From Schistosoma haematobium (taxonomy: Eukaryota; Platyhelminthes; Trematoda; Strigeidida; Schistosomatidae): a DNA stretch of 64,000 nt. The notes below the pieces were generated by a model. It saw nothing but the letters and a program-made list of their open reading frames with translations. It made no database searches and was not told where the DNA came from. Position numbers and translations under genes: made by a program. Of the stretch, positions 1-12,238 are shown one piece after another. Positions within the stretch are counted from its first letter, which is position 1. Every line of letters starts with the position of its first letter. The DNA lies in assembly GCF_000699445.3 (NCBI RefSeq), contig NC_067200.1, forward strand, positions 15,010,510-15,074,509. Direction: 5' to 3'.

Positions 1-2395
1 TGCTATGAGAAGTACATGAAGTATTGTGTCAAAGGCTTATGCGAAACCAAGGAACATTACATGAACCGGCATTTTATGGTCACAGCAGATCGTTCAAATA
101 TCGCATGCTGAATTACGGATTATGATTGAAAAAACCTTGTTATAATTCTTCGTCTGTTGCGTCCTTATCTTCTTGCATGAACCAGACACTTGATATAGTT
201 TTTCTGTAATGGGCTTCCTTTACCTGATCTGAATGTTATTGTAGCGAAATCGCCCTAGGTGGCATTCATAATACTTCGCTTCATGGTTTCTCATTGTTTA
301 TCGACACGTGGAGGGAAGTTCCTCACGTAGCTATATTATTCACTTCTATGAAATGGAATGCGACGTGCCTGATAATACAACAGTGTGTTCGATCGAATAT
401 GTAGTTGAATCTGCTGCCCAGGGGTGCTTGAACATAAGTAATTTGGAAAATGATTTGATTATACGCGTGTAGACTTCCCTGCCGTTGTTGCTTCCCACAA
501 TTGTCTTAACGTGTGTTAGACCCTATCCTCAAGTATTCTAGTGCTTTGATTACCGCTCTAAGTTGTTTGTCGAACAGCCTTTTTGAAAGTCATCCTCAGT
601 ACTGTGATGATTCAGTGATTGTTGAATGAAGATCGTGAATATGAGTAATTATTCATACTATAGACATCCCAACGTCCAAATAAATCAGGCAAGCTGTTCT
701 CTGTTCTATTTTGCGTGTAAGGAAGCTGCATATTCCTTCTATTAGCATTTATTGACTTCATCTTAAAACAAGACAACCCAACTCTAGTAGATTTTCAAGC
801 CCTGTATGAGTAGGTGTTGTGTCCTCAAAGTTCCCTAACCACGAGTCTATTCTCTCTTCTGAGCTACCTATGTTATGCTGACAGAATCATACTCTATGTT
901 CCCATATCAAAGTCATTGATTTCTTACTTAAGCAACACAATTTAATGTATGTGATGTCAAATTCTGACATACTGCAATACTCCTCTCACTACTGTTCATC
1001 AAAGTATCTTTGACTTCCAATAGCCAGTGACTTTGTACTTGACTACTGGAAAAAGTAAGGCTGATCAACCTGAAGTCTGTATTTTTCGCCTCATCCCTCG
1101 ATCTAACAACTCTTTTATCATCTGAATTGTTCTTATTGCTAAGTACTCGTTTGTCTTTTCCTCATCTCTTAATTCTAATAATCTGGGGAATAGAACCTTC
1201 TATGTGTGAGCATTGCAGATATTTGGCGTTGATAGTGATGGTGATCCCCAGTTTTTCTAGGTTTAACCGATGATTGCTACAGCAGGCAGTGTCAGAAGGA
1301 AAGGATGTGCCAGATGAGCATCTCGTAATGACAAAACACTCAAGGACATTTGATCCATCATGATTCACATTGTGTGGGTGGCAATAAGCTCATTAACTGG
1401 AACGTTAGTCACTGAAATATCAACCAAGCATCAAATCGAGACTTTCTAACGGAATGCAGCCTAGGAATCTTGTTGACAGAAAACAATGACGCTAAAAATA
1501 CACAACTTAGGACTGCGTCACACCTCACTTCTTTCAACAATGGATAACTTTACTGACTTATTAGATGTTCTGAACAATTCGAACGATTTTTGCCATCTTG
1601 AGGTGGAATAGTCATTATATGTGATGTACTGAACAGTTCAGGTCACCCCACTAAAGCAATTCTACATGGAGCTCAGAATTTTGCCTTGTTATGGTACACT
1701 GACAACCAATAGATCTCACAACGGATATCGAGCATATATTCCATGAATCTGTTGTTGCATTTCAAGGTCGAAATCCACCCCGATACTTATAGCTTCTAGA
1801 GGGAGACTTAGTTTTTCTGGACCAGGAGCATATAAGTGAAGGTTCGACTGGTTGGAACAGTCTCTAGATTCCAGGTGTGATACACTGAAGATTGGAGAAC
1901 AGGTCTTCGTCGCTGAATTGCTGGAGTGCTAATGATCTAAAAGAAACCAGATCGATCTATTCGTTATTAGAAGAGATTCTTAGTTTGATTTGATTTGACC
2001 AAACCAAATGAATTAATGTCCATGTCAAACTATTATATATGTAGCTTGGGAACAAGGAAGTGATTATCACTTGTGACGTGGAATGTATGCCACAAGTTAG
2101 ACTGGATATATTTTGAGCTAGAATGAAGATTAGGAAGCAAAATATCGTAACATCTATTATAAAACGAATATGTTAAACAGCATATTCACGATCCACTTTA
2201 TTGCTTAAACAGAACCACATAGTTTAAAAAATTTAAAGTTTGTGTTAAAGATTGTTTAACACTTTGTCAGCTCAGTAAAGTTTTATTGGGAATTGAAAGT
2301 CGTACTATGCAAACTGCTTTGTAAGGTCATTAGTATACCGTTTTGTCTGAATTGTCCGCGCTCTATTTCACGTAGATCATGAGCTATCACTCGTG
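1..2395. other. Upstream region without a supported gene
   Basis: I find no convincing exon or recognisable element here. The region is less AT-rich than most of the window and reads like old, decayed sequence. A minus-strand open stretch at 1162-1368 and neighbouring minus-strand segments between about 600 and 1100 look faintly protein-like but match no family I recognise. The promoter of the gene starting at 2396 should lie at the right end of this stretch, but I cannot point to a specific promoter element. Confidence 0.4.
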
Positions 2396-2396
2396 A
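2379..2396 (+). promoter_or_regulatory. Upstream ORF overlapping the start codon
   Basis: A five-codon ORF (ATG at 2379, TGA at 2394-2396) ends exactly on the A of the main ATG at 2396, giving a TGATG overlap. If the transcript begins upstream of 2379, ribosomes would meet this short ORF first, and the main protein would depend on leaky scanning or reinitiation. The transcription start is unknown and schistosome mRNAs can be trans-spliced, so this may not be in the mRNA. Confidence 0.4.
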
Positions 2397-5300
2397 TGGG
2401 TCTTGAGGAAAGCAAAATTGGTCAAACAAGCAAAGCTAACTGTAACACACCAAATTTGTGTTTCTTTGCGCCTGTTTCACCTGGAAGAATAATTCACCAA
2501 TGCACTCTGGAGTTATGGAAAAAATCTCACCGGGGTAACGTGATATATATTTTACTCATAAGGCATGTTTAGAACTTTTCAACTTCTCAGACAAGGTGAT
2601 GGTGTGTACCTATCAACTGCCTCATGATTGCACATCGGCATTTTGTCTAACTAGGCAAAATATTGTGAATTTTCGAAAATCGTGTTCTGTTTTCTCACTG
2701 AGAAAGCGAAGAGAATATACAAAAATGGCTGAACATTTCGAGTATAATCACATACCTGCTCATTTATCTTCCATTCAGGTACTTGAATTTTAGTTAAGAA
2801 CTACTTTTAGAATTTACACTTCAAATCGGTGTTAGACATTCACAGTGGATTGGCAGTTGTTCATTTGGCACGAGATATGATAACTCAGTTTGCATTAGTT
2901 GACTTAAGGATTAATAAATTCCTTGGTTCTTTTGGTCGGCAAACGGTTCTCTTTAGTCCTGAATCAACCATAGGAAAAATATCACCCGATGGAACTTATT
3001 GTCTAATTAGACTCCCTTGGTCGAGAAATAGGAGAGTTTATATACTCAAGGTATGTAATCAGTTACACTTCTTAGTGTTTAGTACCTTGATTGTAGAAGA
3101 TTTGTGCTGCAGTTATTTTCACGTTATATTCTACGGACAGTTCTAATGGCTTTTCATTTTTGTATGTCAGTATTTTCTTTACATATTTTGACAAATATAT
3201 GTGTATATTCTTGATGAGGGGTGAGGATTTATTTAAATCAATATTTTCAAGTGGAGTAACTGTCACCTAAAACTCAGGCTCCAGAGAAATGATATCGTAT
3301 TATGTTGAATTTAAAAATAATTGAAGCTTGACGGTTGATTGTCCTTATGCTACTCATACATATAGACGTATAGTCAAGGTTTAAACAGCTTACTAATAAT
3401 ACTATCTGTTAACTGCATAAACTCGAAACTTGCAAACACTCACGATCGTATAGGATGCTTGGTGAATATTTAAGTGCCAATCAAAAAATAAACGGATTCT
3501 TCTGATTAACCTAAGTTTGTCTTCTATCTGGCAATATTACCATAAACATGGATACTTTCTAGTGCTTTGATTACTAGTTTTGCTATGATGACTACTACAT
3601 GCGTATGTTTAAACTAAAGTTGTTTTCGGGACACTACTTAGTTTAAGAACGTAAAAGTTTAAATTTAAAATTTCACAGTTATCCATATTACCCTCCGTTT
3701 GTTTCATTACAATATTCACTTCTGTATACTATTTAATACTTAGAACATTCATCCTACTATTGTCACCCGAATCTGTTATTTATTAGGGAATGTAGAATAG
3801 TTGCATAGCTGACGAATGACATGCATAGTGATGTAAATAGTCTCTTAGTAATCAAGAAACGATCAGTTACTGGTCAGTCAAACTCAAAAATAGAAAACTA
3901 AAAGTTAAATGGAACGTTAGGAACGGTAATGTTTTACAATTCTAACTATGTTAACACATCTTAAGCACTCTTGGAATGTTATTGTCTTACATGTCTAACA
4001 TGGCTTTTACAGGTGTGGTCTATACATGTAACAATGATCACTTATAGTTTCTGCGTGCTAATCTTTTTAATTTTTTGACTAAGTAACAAATCATGTGTAC
4101 ACGCTTAGGATTTGGAACAGATGGTACTATAAAAGATTAAGATAATTCATCCCTTCAAAATCATTTCGAGGTAGTAGAAAAACATTTATCCATGCTTAAA
4201 ACAAACATCCAATGACGGTTTTTGATTGCCTTCTCAATGGAGACTTTTATAATGGAATTCTATTTGGAAATTTCACCTTTGTAGGTGACTTAAGTGCTAA
4301 ATGAATGGTTTACACATAGTGACACTCATCTATTCAGATGTGTAACTATTGTTTATCATTCTTCCTTGTATTTGTTTTCAAAAAACGTGGGAATCATTAT
4401 TTTTCATGATTCGTCATTCACCGTTTACTTACCGAAGCATAATAGCTGGTAAGTCCCGTTTATTCCAACATATTTTTAAGTTTCATTTAATAATTACCGT
4501 TCTGTCAAGTAGTTTCTGAAATAAATATAAAATGCCCAACTCTTTAAAATAAGAAGATTATGATTAGGTGTGGGTTTAGTAGCTGATTTAATGACACTGG
4601 TATTTGAGTTCTGTTTAAATATTGGGAGGAACTTATATTAAGTGCAACATATATTCATGGTTTAGCTGTTTTATAGTAAAGTAACTCAGTTGTGCTCCAT
4701 TTTTTTCTTTTCAGAGTTTAGGCTGTTAAAGTTTTCGTACAAGTCAAGTCAGCCACTGTTCTCTTTTTATAGTAATTTAAGAATGAACTATTTATTAAGA
4801 CTTATATAAAGTTTATCTCTGGTATCACCTTATGTTAATACGTTGGGTCTCATGAAGTTTAAGAAGAATTTCATGTTAGAAGAGCTGTTTGCTATCTGCA
4901 ATTGTTTTATAAATATCGGCTTTATTTCATGTAGTTTGAGAATGCGCTAAAAAATTCAGCTGTTCACATAAAACTAAATCAAAATAAAAGGTTTTTTATA
5001 TGGTTTATTAGTAAAATATTCATCTGGTATTATGCGTTTGTTAAAAGTTTGGTTTTTAGCTTAAAGGTATTTTAAGACTTTTGAATTTCTAAGATGATTT
5101 TCATTGTTTTCACCCAATTATTTTCTTTTAAAACACATGAGACACTACAGTATAAAAAACTGGTTGGCTTTGTAAATATTTTGATGAGAAAAACTGAAGA
5201 GTTTCGTCGTATTATAACACAGTTTGTGCTCTGTATTTAGATGATTATCATTATTTACTAACGATGGAATAAATCATAAGTAATAATTTAATAGTTTTAT

Positions 5301-8300
5301 ATGAAAAAGATGAGATCAAATGATTCACTCAGACAGATGAATTATATCTACACAGAGAACAAAGATTAGTAAACACTAATTTTAAGCATAGTCTTTATTA
5401 AGAATTGTAAACCGGTTTATGAAGTAAACATGAGATGGTTGAATGATACATTACGTTGAACGTCTGCTTGACTCAGCGTGCAAATGTTATCTAAAAACAG
5501 CCTTTTTTTCGTACAAATAGGTATTTGGTACTTGTTTGGAAGACACTTTTCACTTTCAATGCTCTATTTCATCTGTTGATTTATCCTCCCTGTGTTGTCT
5601 CATGAAAATTTGGGTCTTTATACATTTTTAAATGTTAAATGTCATCCACATTCTCTCTGAGTAATCTAACTTAATTAGCTGAAATTCGTTGTAATGTGAA
5701 AATAATAATACTATGATTATTTACTTTGTTTTTGATGTATTTTTTCATTGTCGTTCCAGCTGTACAACTTACGAAATAGTGAACTTATTTCTGAACTTCC
5801 ATTAGCTAATTCTTCTAATTACGATGAAGTGCCATTAAACAGTTTCCGTCTGCCATTAGGCCCATATCAGGAAAATAATAGAGAGTCAAATATTCGGCCG
5901 TCGTACGATATTTTATCAACATCCAACTCAGTAACTGCAAACTTTAGAGGGAATGTACAAAATGAGAATCAACTTCAACTAGGTCCAGCTCGTTCTTCTC
6001 AGGTGTTGTTTGCTTTTGATCCACGATTTGTAAATTCACGCATAGCAATAACTAACGTGGACTTTCCACATGGACCAAACTCTCACAAAGTGTCTTCCAA
6101 CTGGGTCCCAGGAATACAGGCTACTATAAGTTTGGTAAAACTTCCAACATGGGAGTGTTTAACATCAACTAACAAACTTTGTTCTTGGTCTCCTTCAAAT
6201 CGTCACGGTTCACCTTTTATAAACAATGCTACGTGTAGAGAACCGACAAGACGAAGACGATCATCAGATGCTAACCATGTAGGTGGTTTACCCAGTCCGA
6301 ACTCATTCAGTCATGTTTTTCCACATATTATGAGCATATTTTATTCAAGAGATGGCTATTTTTTATTTACAATCACCACAGAGTCTCGAACCTGTCGATG
6401 TTCTGCCATTGGTAATATTAACCATTCTGTGAATTCTTTATTACCAGATGTATCTGGTTACTCAGATGATATTTGCAACCCCTTAAGTTCAGGCCGACCA
6501 ACAAACAACGGAACTGAAAGTGGTCGAACTCAGCAAAAGAACTTGGTTTCAACACAGTGTATTGAATCAAATACACGTTACAATCCAAAAAATAATAGTA
6601 CATCCCCAATGTTGGCTCCCACACTGCCTGGTTGCACCACTTTGTGGCTTACTATTTTCAATTCTGATACATTAGAAAGGTTAAGAATTTTGAGATTTGA
6701 TCGATCAGTATGCCCAATTCACACATGTCCTACCAATTACCTACCCGTAATGAGCCGTTGTGGATCAAGGATAGCTTTAATTACACGACAAGCAGTGGGA
6801 TATTATAATAGTACTAGTAATCAGAACGCCAGTAATAATTCACGTGAATACCTGTTTTCCAGCTGTAAGACGCTTCCTGTATCTTTAAGGCACTCCGTTC
6901 CATTTATAAGTGTAGAAGGCTGTTCTAATTCACAATGCGTGATTAACAAAAGTGCTAGTCAAGAAACCAGCAAAGAAAATTCTATAAAACGCGTAAGTCA
7001 ACTATTATTGTTTCGTTACTATTGTTGTTATTTTCACATTTTCACTAAGAAGTAGATACATTTATCATCTGAATCTTACAACTGCAGTATCCTATGCGAA
7101 GTGTAACTACTTTGTAGTGACATAAGATCTATGTGTAAAATGATTTCTTCGTATTTCTAAAGTATAATTTTTAAAAACTGTTTGCAATTATCTGTCTACT
7201 TTATTAGTCCATACTTTAAGCCCAAAAATTTTCTATAGTGGTTGATTTTTATTAATTTGCTTGAATATTAGTTTATTTTTAGTCTAGTATTGCAATGAAT
7301 TGTAAAATATCTAGACTCATCTGTAAACAGTTTTAAATTTCTTGAATGACCCATAACGGACTTTCTACCTGCGTTATTTGTTGTATAATTGAACTAGTTT
7401 TCATGTAAAAACATACTGTGGTAAGCATCTTCCACACCGGTATATCTTGTTCTTCTGTACACCCAGGTAGAAGTGATCAGCCCTAACACTAGTTCATCCA
7501 CATAGAGAGTTCCTACTTAGGCCTCAGGTAATACTCATGATTAGTGACTGTAGATGATGAATGACATAACTCATAAGTAATGACAGGGAGAAAGTAGCAC
7601 GCGTGCCCTATCTTCTTGGGTTTTTATTCTTTCATCTCATTTATTTTTTTCGGATTATATGTATGATTAAATTTAATTCATACCATCCTCATTTATCGTT
7701 ATTCTGTGTTCCATTGCGCAACTACATAATTACTTAGTTTTAGCCTGACAGTCTTTTACTCTTAGCATGATCGGAGTTCTAGAATAGTTGTAACATTTTA
7801 CTCGTCCTTTTCAACTCTATTAGAATATTTACTGTACCATACTGATATGTTATTACATCAAATTCCAACCAACTTAACTTCTATAAATATGATAGACCTT
7901 ATTTAAAATTTTAATTTCAGGTTGTAAGTTAAATAGGAAGCGAAATGAAGTAAAATGAGTTCGTGTTATTCCACTGCTCAAATTTGTGCTTTTATTCTTC
8001 TTAAATTGATTAAAAAAGACTGTATGAAACATTCTTGGTGGTTTCTTGTAGTTGTTAACTTGATAAACATATCCACAATAAATTAGATTTTATTTACGTG
8101 ATTTCCAAGAATAAAATTAAACTACATTTGTTTATTGAGCATTATTGTTATCTTTGCTAGTTGTAGTATTGCAGAATAATTCAGTATGAAAGAATAAAGT
8201 TTGTTTCTAATAATTGGTATTGATTTAATTAGAGAATGAATTATTCTGGATTGAAACTTATAGTTGAGAGGTAGATAACTGACTGACTTCTACTTTAACT

Positions 8301-10998
8301 GTTCTCGGTTATTCTGTCTAGGGAAATATTACTTTGTTGGGCTATTTTACACCCCCAGGGAACAAGTTAGTAACTACTTATTTTGTTACTTTTTAAGTTT
8401 CAATATTCCTTTCCTCTCCATCCTTTTTTGTCTACCATGACCAAATTGAGCTGTTTTCTTCTGTCCTTGAGTCTTTCAGTGTGTTAAATCTTTACCCTTT
8501 CTCCGATGTATTTGTAAGCTCATTTATACACATGTATTATTTGCTTAAACCAATCTTCTTTGATCTCTATCGATAAATCTTGCTTGAAGGATTTTCTTTT
8601 GCAGTAATTGGGGCTAGAACGGAAAGCAGTTGTGGTATCGAGGTATTAACATGCATATAAAAGTTATTGTCGTATTTTCAAGACATTATATTTAAAGTTT
8701 TTTTTACATAACTACTTTAATACTCCCATAGAAACCCGTCTTTTTGTGTTATTTTAGACTGAATTCAAGAAGCAACAACCGTTTATATCTCCAACCTGTT
8801 TGTTTATTCAACCAAGAAACCTTAATTTGAGTCATCATCTATCTACATCATTACCATCTCCATTGTCAAAAGTTCGCTTGTCTTCCGGAAGTTCACCATT
8901 TCGACAAATGACTGGTTGTTCAAGTTTAGAGTTAAGTGTTTCTTCCTATCGTCCAATGGCTGTTTCCTTTGAATCTTCTTTTATTGGAACTCAGTGTAAT
9001 TCCTCAAGTAGTTGTACTGCCACAGTATCCACACGTACCAGTAATAGTAGTGGTGTTGTTGTTACTTCTGCTGGTACTTCAGTGGTAAATTCAACGGTAC
9101 AAATTGATGTGCTTCTGGTTTATCAACTACCTCCGCCACCAAAACTACAGGCATTAGTGAGACAACGAATTCGTCAAGTAAGGAAATACTTCAGATATTT
9201 TTTGTTATGTTTAGTTCACTATATCCGTTTGAGTTCGAACACAAATTACCCTGCATATTATAACCATACTTAGTACCCTGTCGAGTGAATATTTATCATA
9301 TGAAGTGGATATATAGGAAAATGCTTATTTAGCTTTTAATAGTTTTTAAGTGAATAAACGAACTGACTATAATTCCTAATGCGAAATGCTGGTGTATGAC
9401 TGATCTACCTTAACGTCTAGACTAATATTTGGGATTAAAATAATTGGAAGTCTTAATCATTCTACTTATCTTGTAAGGACCTCATTAACTTTAGTGAGCT
9501 GAGGTCTCATGAAATGTCGACACGGATTTGGAAAGGTCATCAATATGGGTCACTGTAATGTAGGCGAGATATCCATCCACCAACGAAGGGGTCAGTATAC
9601 TGCACAGTTGTCTGCTTTGTTTTAATTTATGTCAGAAACATGATCTTTAAATATAAAGGGCATTCATGAGCTATTATCATTTGATCATTATTGTCTTTGA
9701 GTCATTACGCGCGTATATTAGAGTCCAGTGAGGAATGTTGCAATTAGATTCAGGGTATTTGGCAAAGATATTAAATCAGTTGGTAATAATGCTAATCTTC
9801 ATCGGCTGAAGTGATCGAGATATGTATGCCAAGTCAGTGCCTACCTTGACTCGGAATATTGGAGTAAGAGTAGGGAATTGAAAGCTAAGGTCAACCAAAC
9901 CAACACGTTTAGTTATATTGTGAATGCTATGTTGGTAGGTACAGAATTGCTCCTTGAGGTCCTCGCAATAAATGTGACTAGTGGTTGGAGACGTTGGGGT
10001 TGAGGTACCGAGAATCAAAGTAACATTTGTAAGTAAATTCTCCAATTACATCCCATGGGGGATATCCAACTTCAAAATCGATGCGTAACAATTATGTATA
10101 AGGTATTGATAAATGATAATTAAAGTTCCATGATAAATTGAGTGTTTTTTTGTTGTTGATTTATTAGATATAAATTTATGAAGAGAATGGATTAATGCAA
10201 ATCTGTCTGTCATGATATATTTTATAGTAGTAGTTGTAAATGAGAATCGTTGCTATCTCTTTATTAAACATGGACTCGTATATTCAATTTTAAATTACAC
10301 TTTTAGCAGCGGTCAACAATACTACCTAAATGCTGAAACTGAATTAGTTGAGCAGAGGTTCAAAATTACACTGTTTAATAGAGTTAAAAAGCACTAGGAA
10401 TTTGCTTAGACAACAGGATCCATGGCGTCAATACATCTGTTTTCAATTGTTAACAGTTATGATTTACTGACATTAATTTTACATTTCACTTTTCATTTCA
10501 ATTTTTTGGTCTAATATGTGATACTATTCGTAGAGCTTAGTGTTTTTTGAGGCATCAGTTTTCCAACTCGTTGGAAGCAAGTTTTAGCCTCGCTTCACAT
10601 GCTTCAATGTGAGCAGTCAGATAGTTACACTAACTTCGTATGCACAAACATTTACTTGTTATGTAAACGGTGACGAAAAATGTTAACTAATTCCCAATGA
10701 ATTTTCATCTGATGAATCGGTTCATGAATATTACTTTCCTGTCAGTTTATTGGACTTTTGTGCAGCCGAGAGTTTCATTGCTTTCAGTTTCAATCATGAT
10801 ATATTGGTGTGCATGTGAATGTAGTATTTCTTTTATTTTTTTTAGCTCTGCAAAGATGAATACCTTGAACAGTTAGATCTTCCACGTAGAATTATTAGCT
10901 ATTTACAATTTGAACCATCGTACAATTGTGCTGGCTCATGTATTTCTCGATCGAACAGTTCTACCAGAACAGTACGAAGTGATAGTTTTGACCTGTGA
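2396..10998 (+). CDS. SOCS-box protein, probable elongin-cullin ubiquitin ligase adaptor (6 exons, about 790 aa)
   Basis: Exons: 2396-2534, 2591-2778, 2811-3050, 5760-6992, 8758-9177, 10846-10998 (TGA at 10996). All introns are GT-AG. The first splits a codon, the others fall between codons, and the frame stays open for 2373 nt. The C-terminus (about residues 728-762) is a SOCS box: a BC box in which Leu730, position 734 and Ile738 match L-x3-C-x3-I (Val replaces the usual Cys), then LDLP at 750-753 in the place of the cullin-5 LPLP motif, then RRIISYLQF. Known for the family: the SOCS box binds elongin B/C and a cullin to recruit ubiquitin ligases. Upstream parts contain SPDG- and SRDG-type strands (around residues 160 and 390) that suggest a beta-propeller-like substrate domain; this is inference. 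Exons 4 and 5 also contain Ser/Asn/Thr-rich, probably disordered stretches. The start is the first ATG after an in-frame stop at 2348. I do not recognise the orthologue. Confidence 0.85.
2535..2590 (+). other. 56-bp intron 1 of the SOCS-box gene
   Basis: GTAACG donor after a phase-1 codon and a CTTCTCAG acceptor. Removing it joins the frame from ATG 2396 to the open frame of exon 2. Without removal the first frame stops at a TAG about 30 nt into the intron. Confidence 0.75.
2779..2810 (+). other. 32-bp micro-intron 2 of the SOCS-box gene
   Basis: GTACTT donor and CTTTTAG acceptor, phase 0, with an in-frame TAG inside it. Removal joins two open frames exactly. Introns of about 30-40 bp near the 5' end of genes are characteristic of schistosomes. 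Confidence 0.8.
3051..5759 (+). other. Intron 3 of the SOCS-box gene
   Basis: GTATGT donor at 3051 and a pyrimidine-rich TCGTTCCAG acceptor ending at 5759, phase 0. The 2.7 kb are AT-rich, with no mobile element or embedded gene that I recognise. Confidence 0.8.
5760..6992 (+). CDS. SOCS-box gene exon 4 (411 codons)
   Basis: Largest exon, phase 0 at both ends, with a GTAAGT donor after the codon for Arg600. The open frame runs past the donor to a stop at 7052, so intron read-through would give a truncated protein lacking the SOCS box. It encodes alternating hydrophobic segments, such as one around an HIMSIFYSRDGYFLFTI stretch and one with WLTIFNSDTLERLRILRF, separated by Asn/Ser-rich spacers. 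This fits a divergent beta-propeller with long loops, as an inference. Confidence 0.85.
6993..8757 (+). other. Intron 4 of the SOCS-box gene
   Basis: GTAAGT donor and GTTATTTTAG acceptor, phase 0. It is AT-rich. A slightly GC-richer patch at about 7430-7620 is unclassified. Confidence 0.8.
8758..9177 (+). CDS. SOCS-box gene exon 5 (BC box at its end)
   Basis: 140 codons, phase 0. The middle is very rich in Ser/Thr/Val (a low-complexity linker, about residues 655-715). The exon ends with VYQLPPPPKLQALVRQRIRQ; its last 13 residues form the elongin-binding helix of the SOCS box. The donor is GTAAGG at 9178. Confidence 0.85.
9178..10845 (+). other. Intron 5 of the SOCS-box gene, with a dispersed repeat
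   Basis: GTAAGG donor and a long T-tract TTTTTTTTAG acceptor, phase 0. It separates the two halves of the SOCS box. Between about 9480 and 10050 it holds a GC-richer repeat related to the one at 13.38-13.93 kb. Confidence 0.8.
9840..10030 (+). repeat. Unclassified dispersed repeat (family F), intronic copy
   Basis: Segments such as GGTTGGAGACG and TCAACCAAACCAACACGT resemble, with many changes, those of the 13.38-13.93 kb copy. Both are old. The 89-aa reading frame across this copy is probably chance. I cannot assign a transposon class. Confidence 0.4.
10846..10998 (+). CDS. SOCS-box gene last exon (cullin box and C-terminus)
   Basis: Encodes 50 residues and a TGA stop. It begins with LCKDEYLEQLDLPRRIISYL, the second half of a SOCS box with LDLP in the position of LPLP, followed by a Ser/Arg-rich tail. 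The coding match across the intron to the LQALVRQRI motif of exon 5 is the strongest evidence for the gene call. Confidence 0.85.
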   Translation, partial: LCKDEYLEQLDLPRRIISYLQFEPSYNCAGSCISRSNSSTRTVRSDSFDL

Positions 10999-11350
10999 TA
11001 CAGATTTATGCGCATATATTTATATTTATGTATCTAATTTATTTCTTACTATTTTGTTCAGTATTTTTATTTATAAGTAACATTTAATTCCTAATTGTCA
11101 TCTTTAATTTACTGACATTTGACAGCCTTTGATCTTTATTGTTAAAACTCTCATTCTATGTATATTGTGAACTATGTGTTGATATTTACAGATTGACAAT
11201 TTATATCCTGCAATTTTAATAGGTGAAATTTATTAAATTCCAGTATTGATTTTCGTAATTTGACTTATCCAATTTCTTGATATTCATATTTATCCTTAGC
11301 ATTTATCAATGAAAAAGGTACACGGTTTTTGTAGGATTGATTTTTCCATC

Positions 11351-11356
11351 AATAAA
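11351..11356 (+). terminator. Candidate polyadenylation signal AATAAA
   Basis: First AATAAA after the stop codon, about 350 nt downstream, giving a plausible 3' UTR. A second AATAAA lies at 11475-11480. There is no transcript evidence in the sequence itself. Confidence 0.4.
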
Positions 11357-11399
11357 TGGATGGTGCTCTGAACTTATTAAGAATACAACAAGAGAGTAA

Positions 11400-12190
11400 A
11401 AATTGTATTATTATTATTATTTATATGACTTGAAAGAAAGGATCTTTAGTGTTTTATACTAAGCTCCACGAAACAATAAACTAAAGTTTTTCATAAAGAA
11501 TTTGTAATTTAACAGTTTGACATAATATAATTATTGGTTCTTCATATATATTCATCTGTATGTATGCAACACAATGATACTGTGCTACATCTTGTCATAT
11601 AATTCTTTAGTATGATTTCGTCACATTTTTGTGCTTTCCTTGTTGATCTAAACAAAAGCTTATGTTATGCAATAGCTTTGAAGAACTTCAGCAAAACAAT
11701 CTGATGTATATCTATCTATTTACATATATATATATCTCTCTCTCCATATATATGTCAGGTTTACTTATTTATTTATCTCTTTTAACTGGCTAAATCTTAT
11801 TATTCGTTTTTTCTTTCTTATCATTTCATACTAGGCATTGTTCTCTTATTTATACTAAACATAATCAATTTCTCATAATGGTAACAATTAATTTATTACC
11901 TTTCTTTTTATGGTTAAATATTTGCTGCAATTATTGTATAAACATTGGTGTAACTGGTGATGTTCATCTTTCTTGATTCCCTCTCTGTCTCTATTTTTCT
12001 TGGCTTTTTCATTTGATGATGATTCCTTTGTTTGACACACACACACATACAACAAAAAAGCAAAACTGAATCTACATTTCATCTAAATGTACAGATATAT
12101 ACAAATGTCAAATTAATGATTTCCTTTTCATTTATTTTTCTATTATTTCATATTTATGAACTTTAACATTAATTTTTTTAAAATTATTAC

Positions 12191-12238
<48 letters not shown>

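Noticed and set aside
1162..1368. 68-codon minus frame as an exon
   Set aside because: No family match and no convincing splice partners; kept only as part of the unassigned upstream region.
3072..3266. 64-codon minus frame in intron 3
   Set aside because: Overlaps exon 3 and the intron on the opposite strand, no supporting features.
12185..12236. CRISPR-like or tandem array
   Set aside because: Only a trinucleotide microsatellite; no spaced repeats anywhere in the window, and the DNA is eukaryotic.
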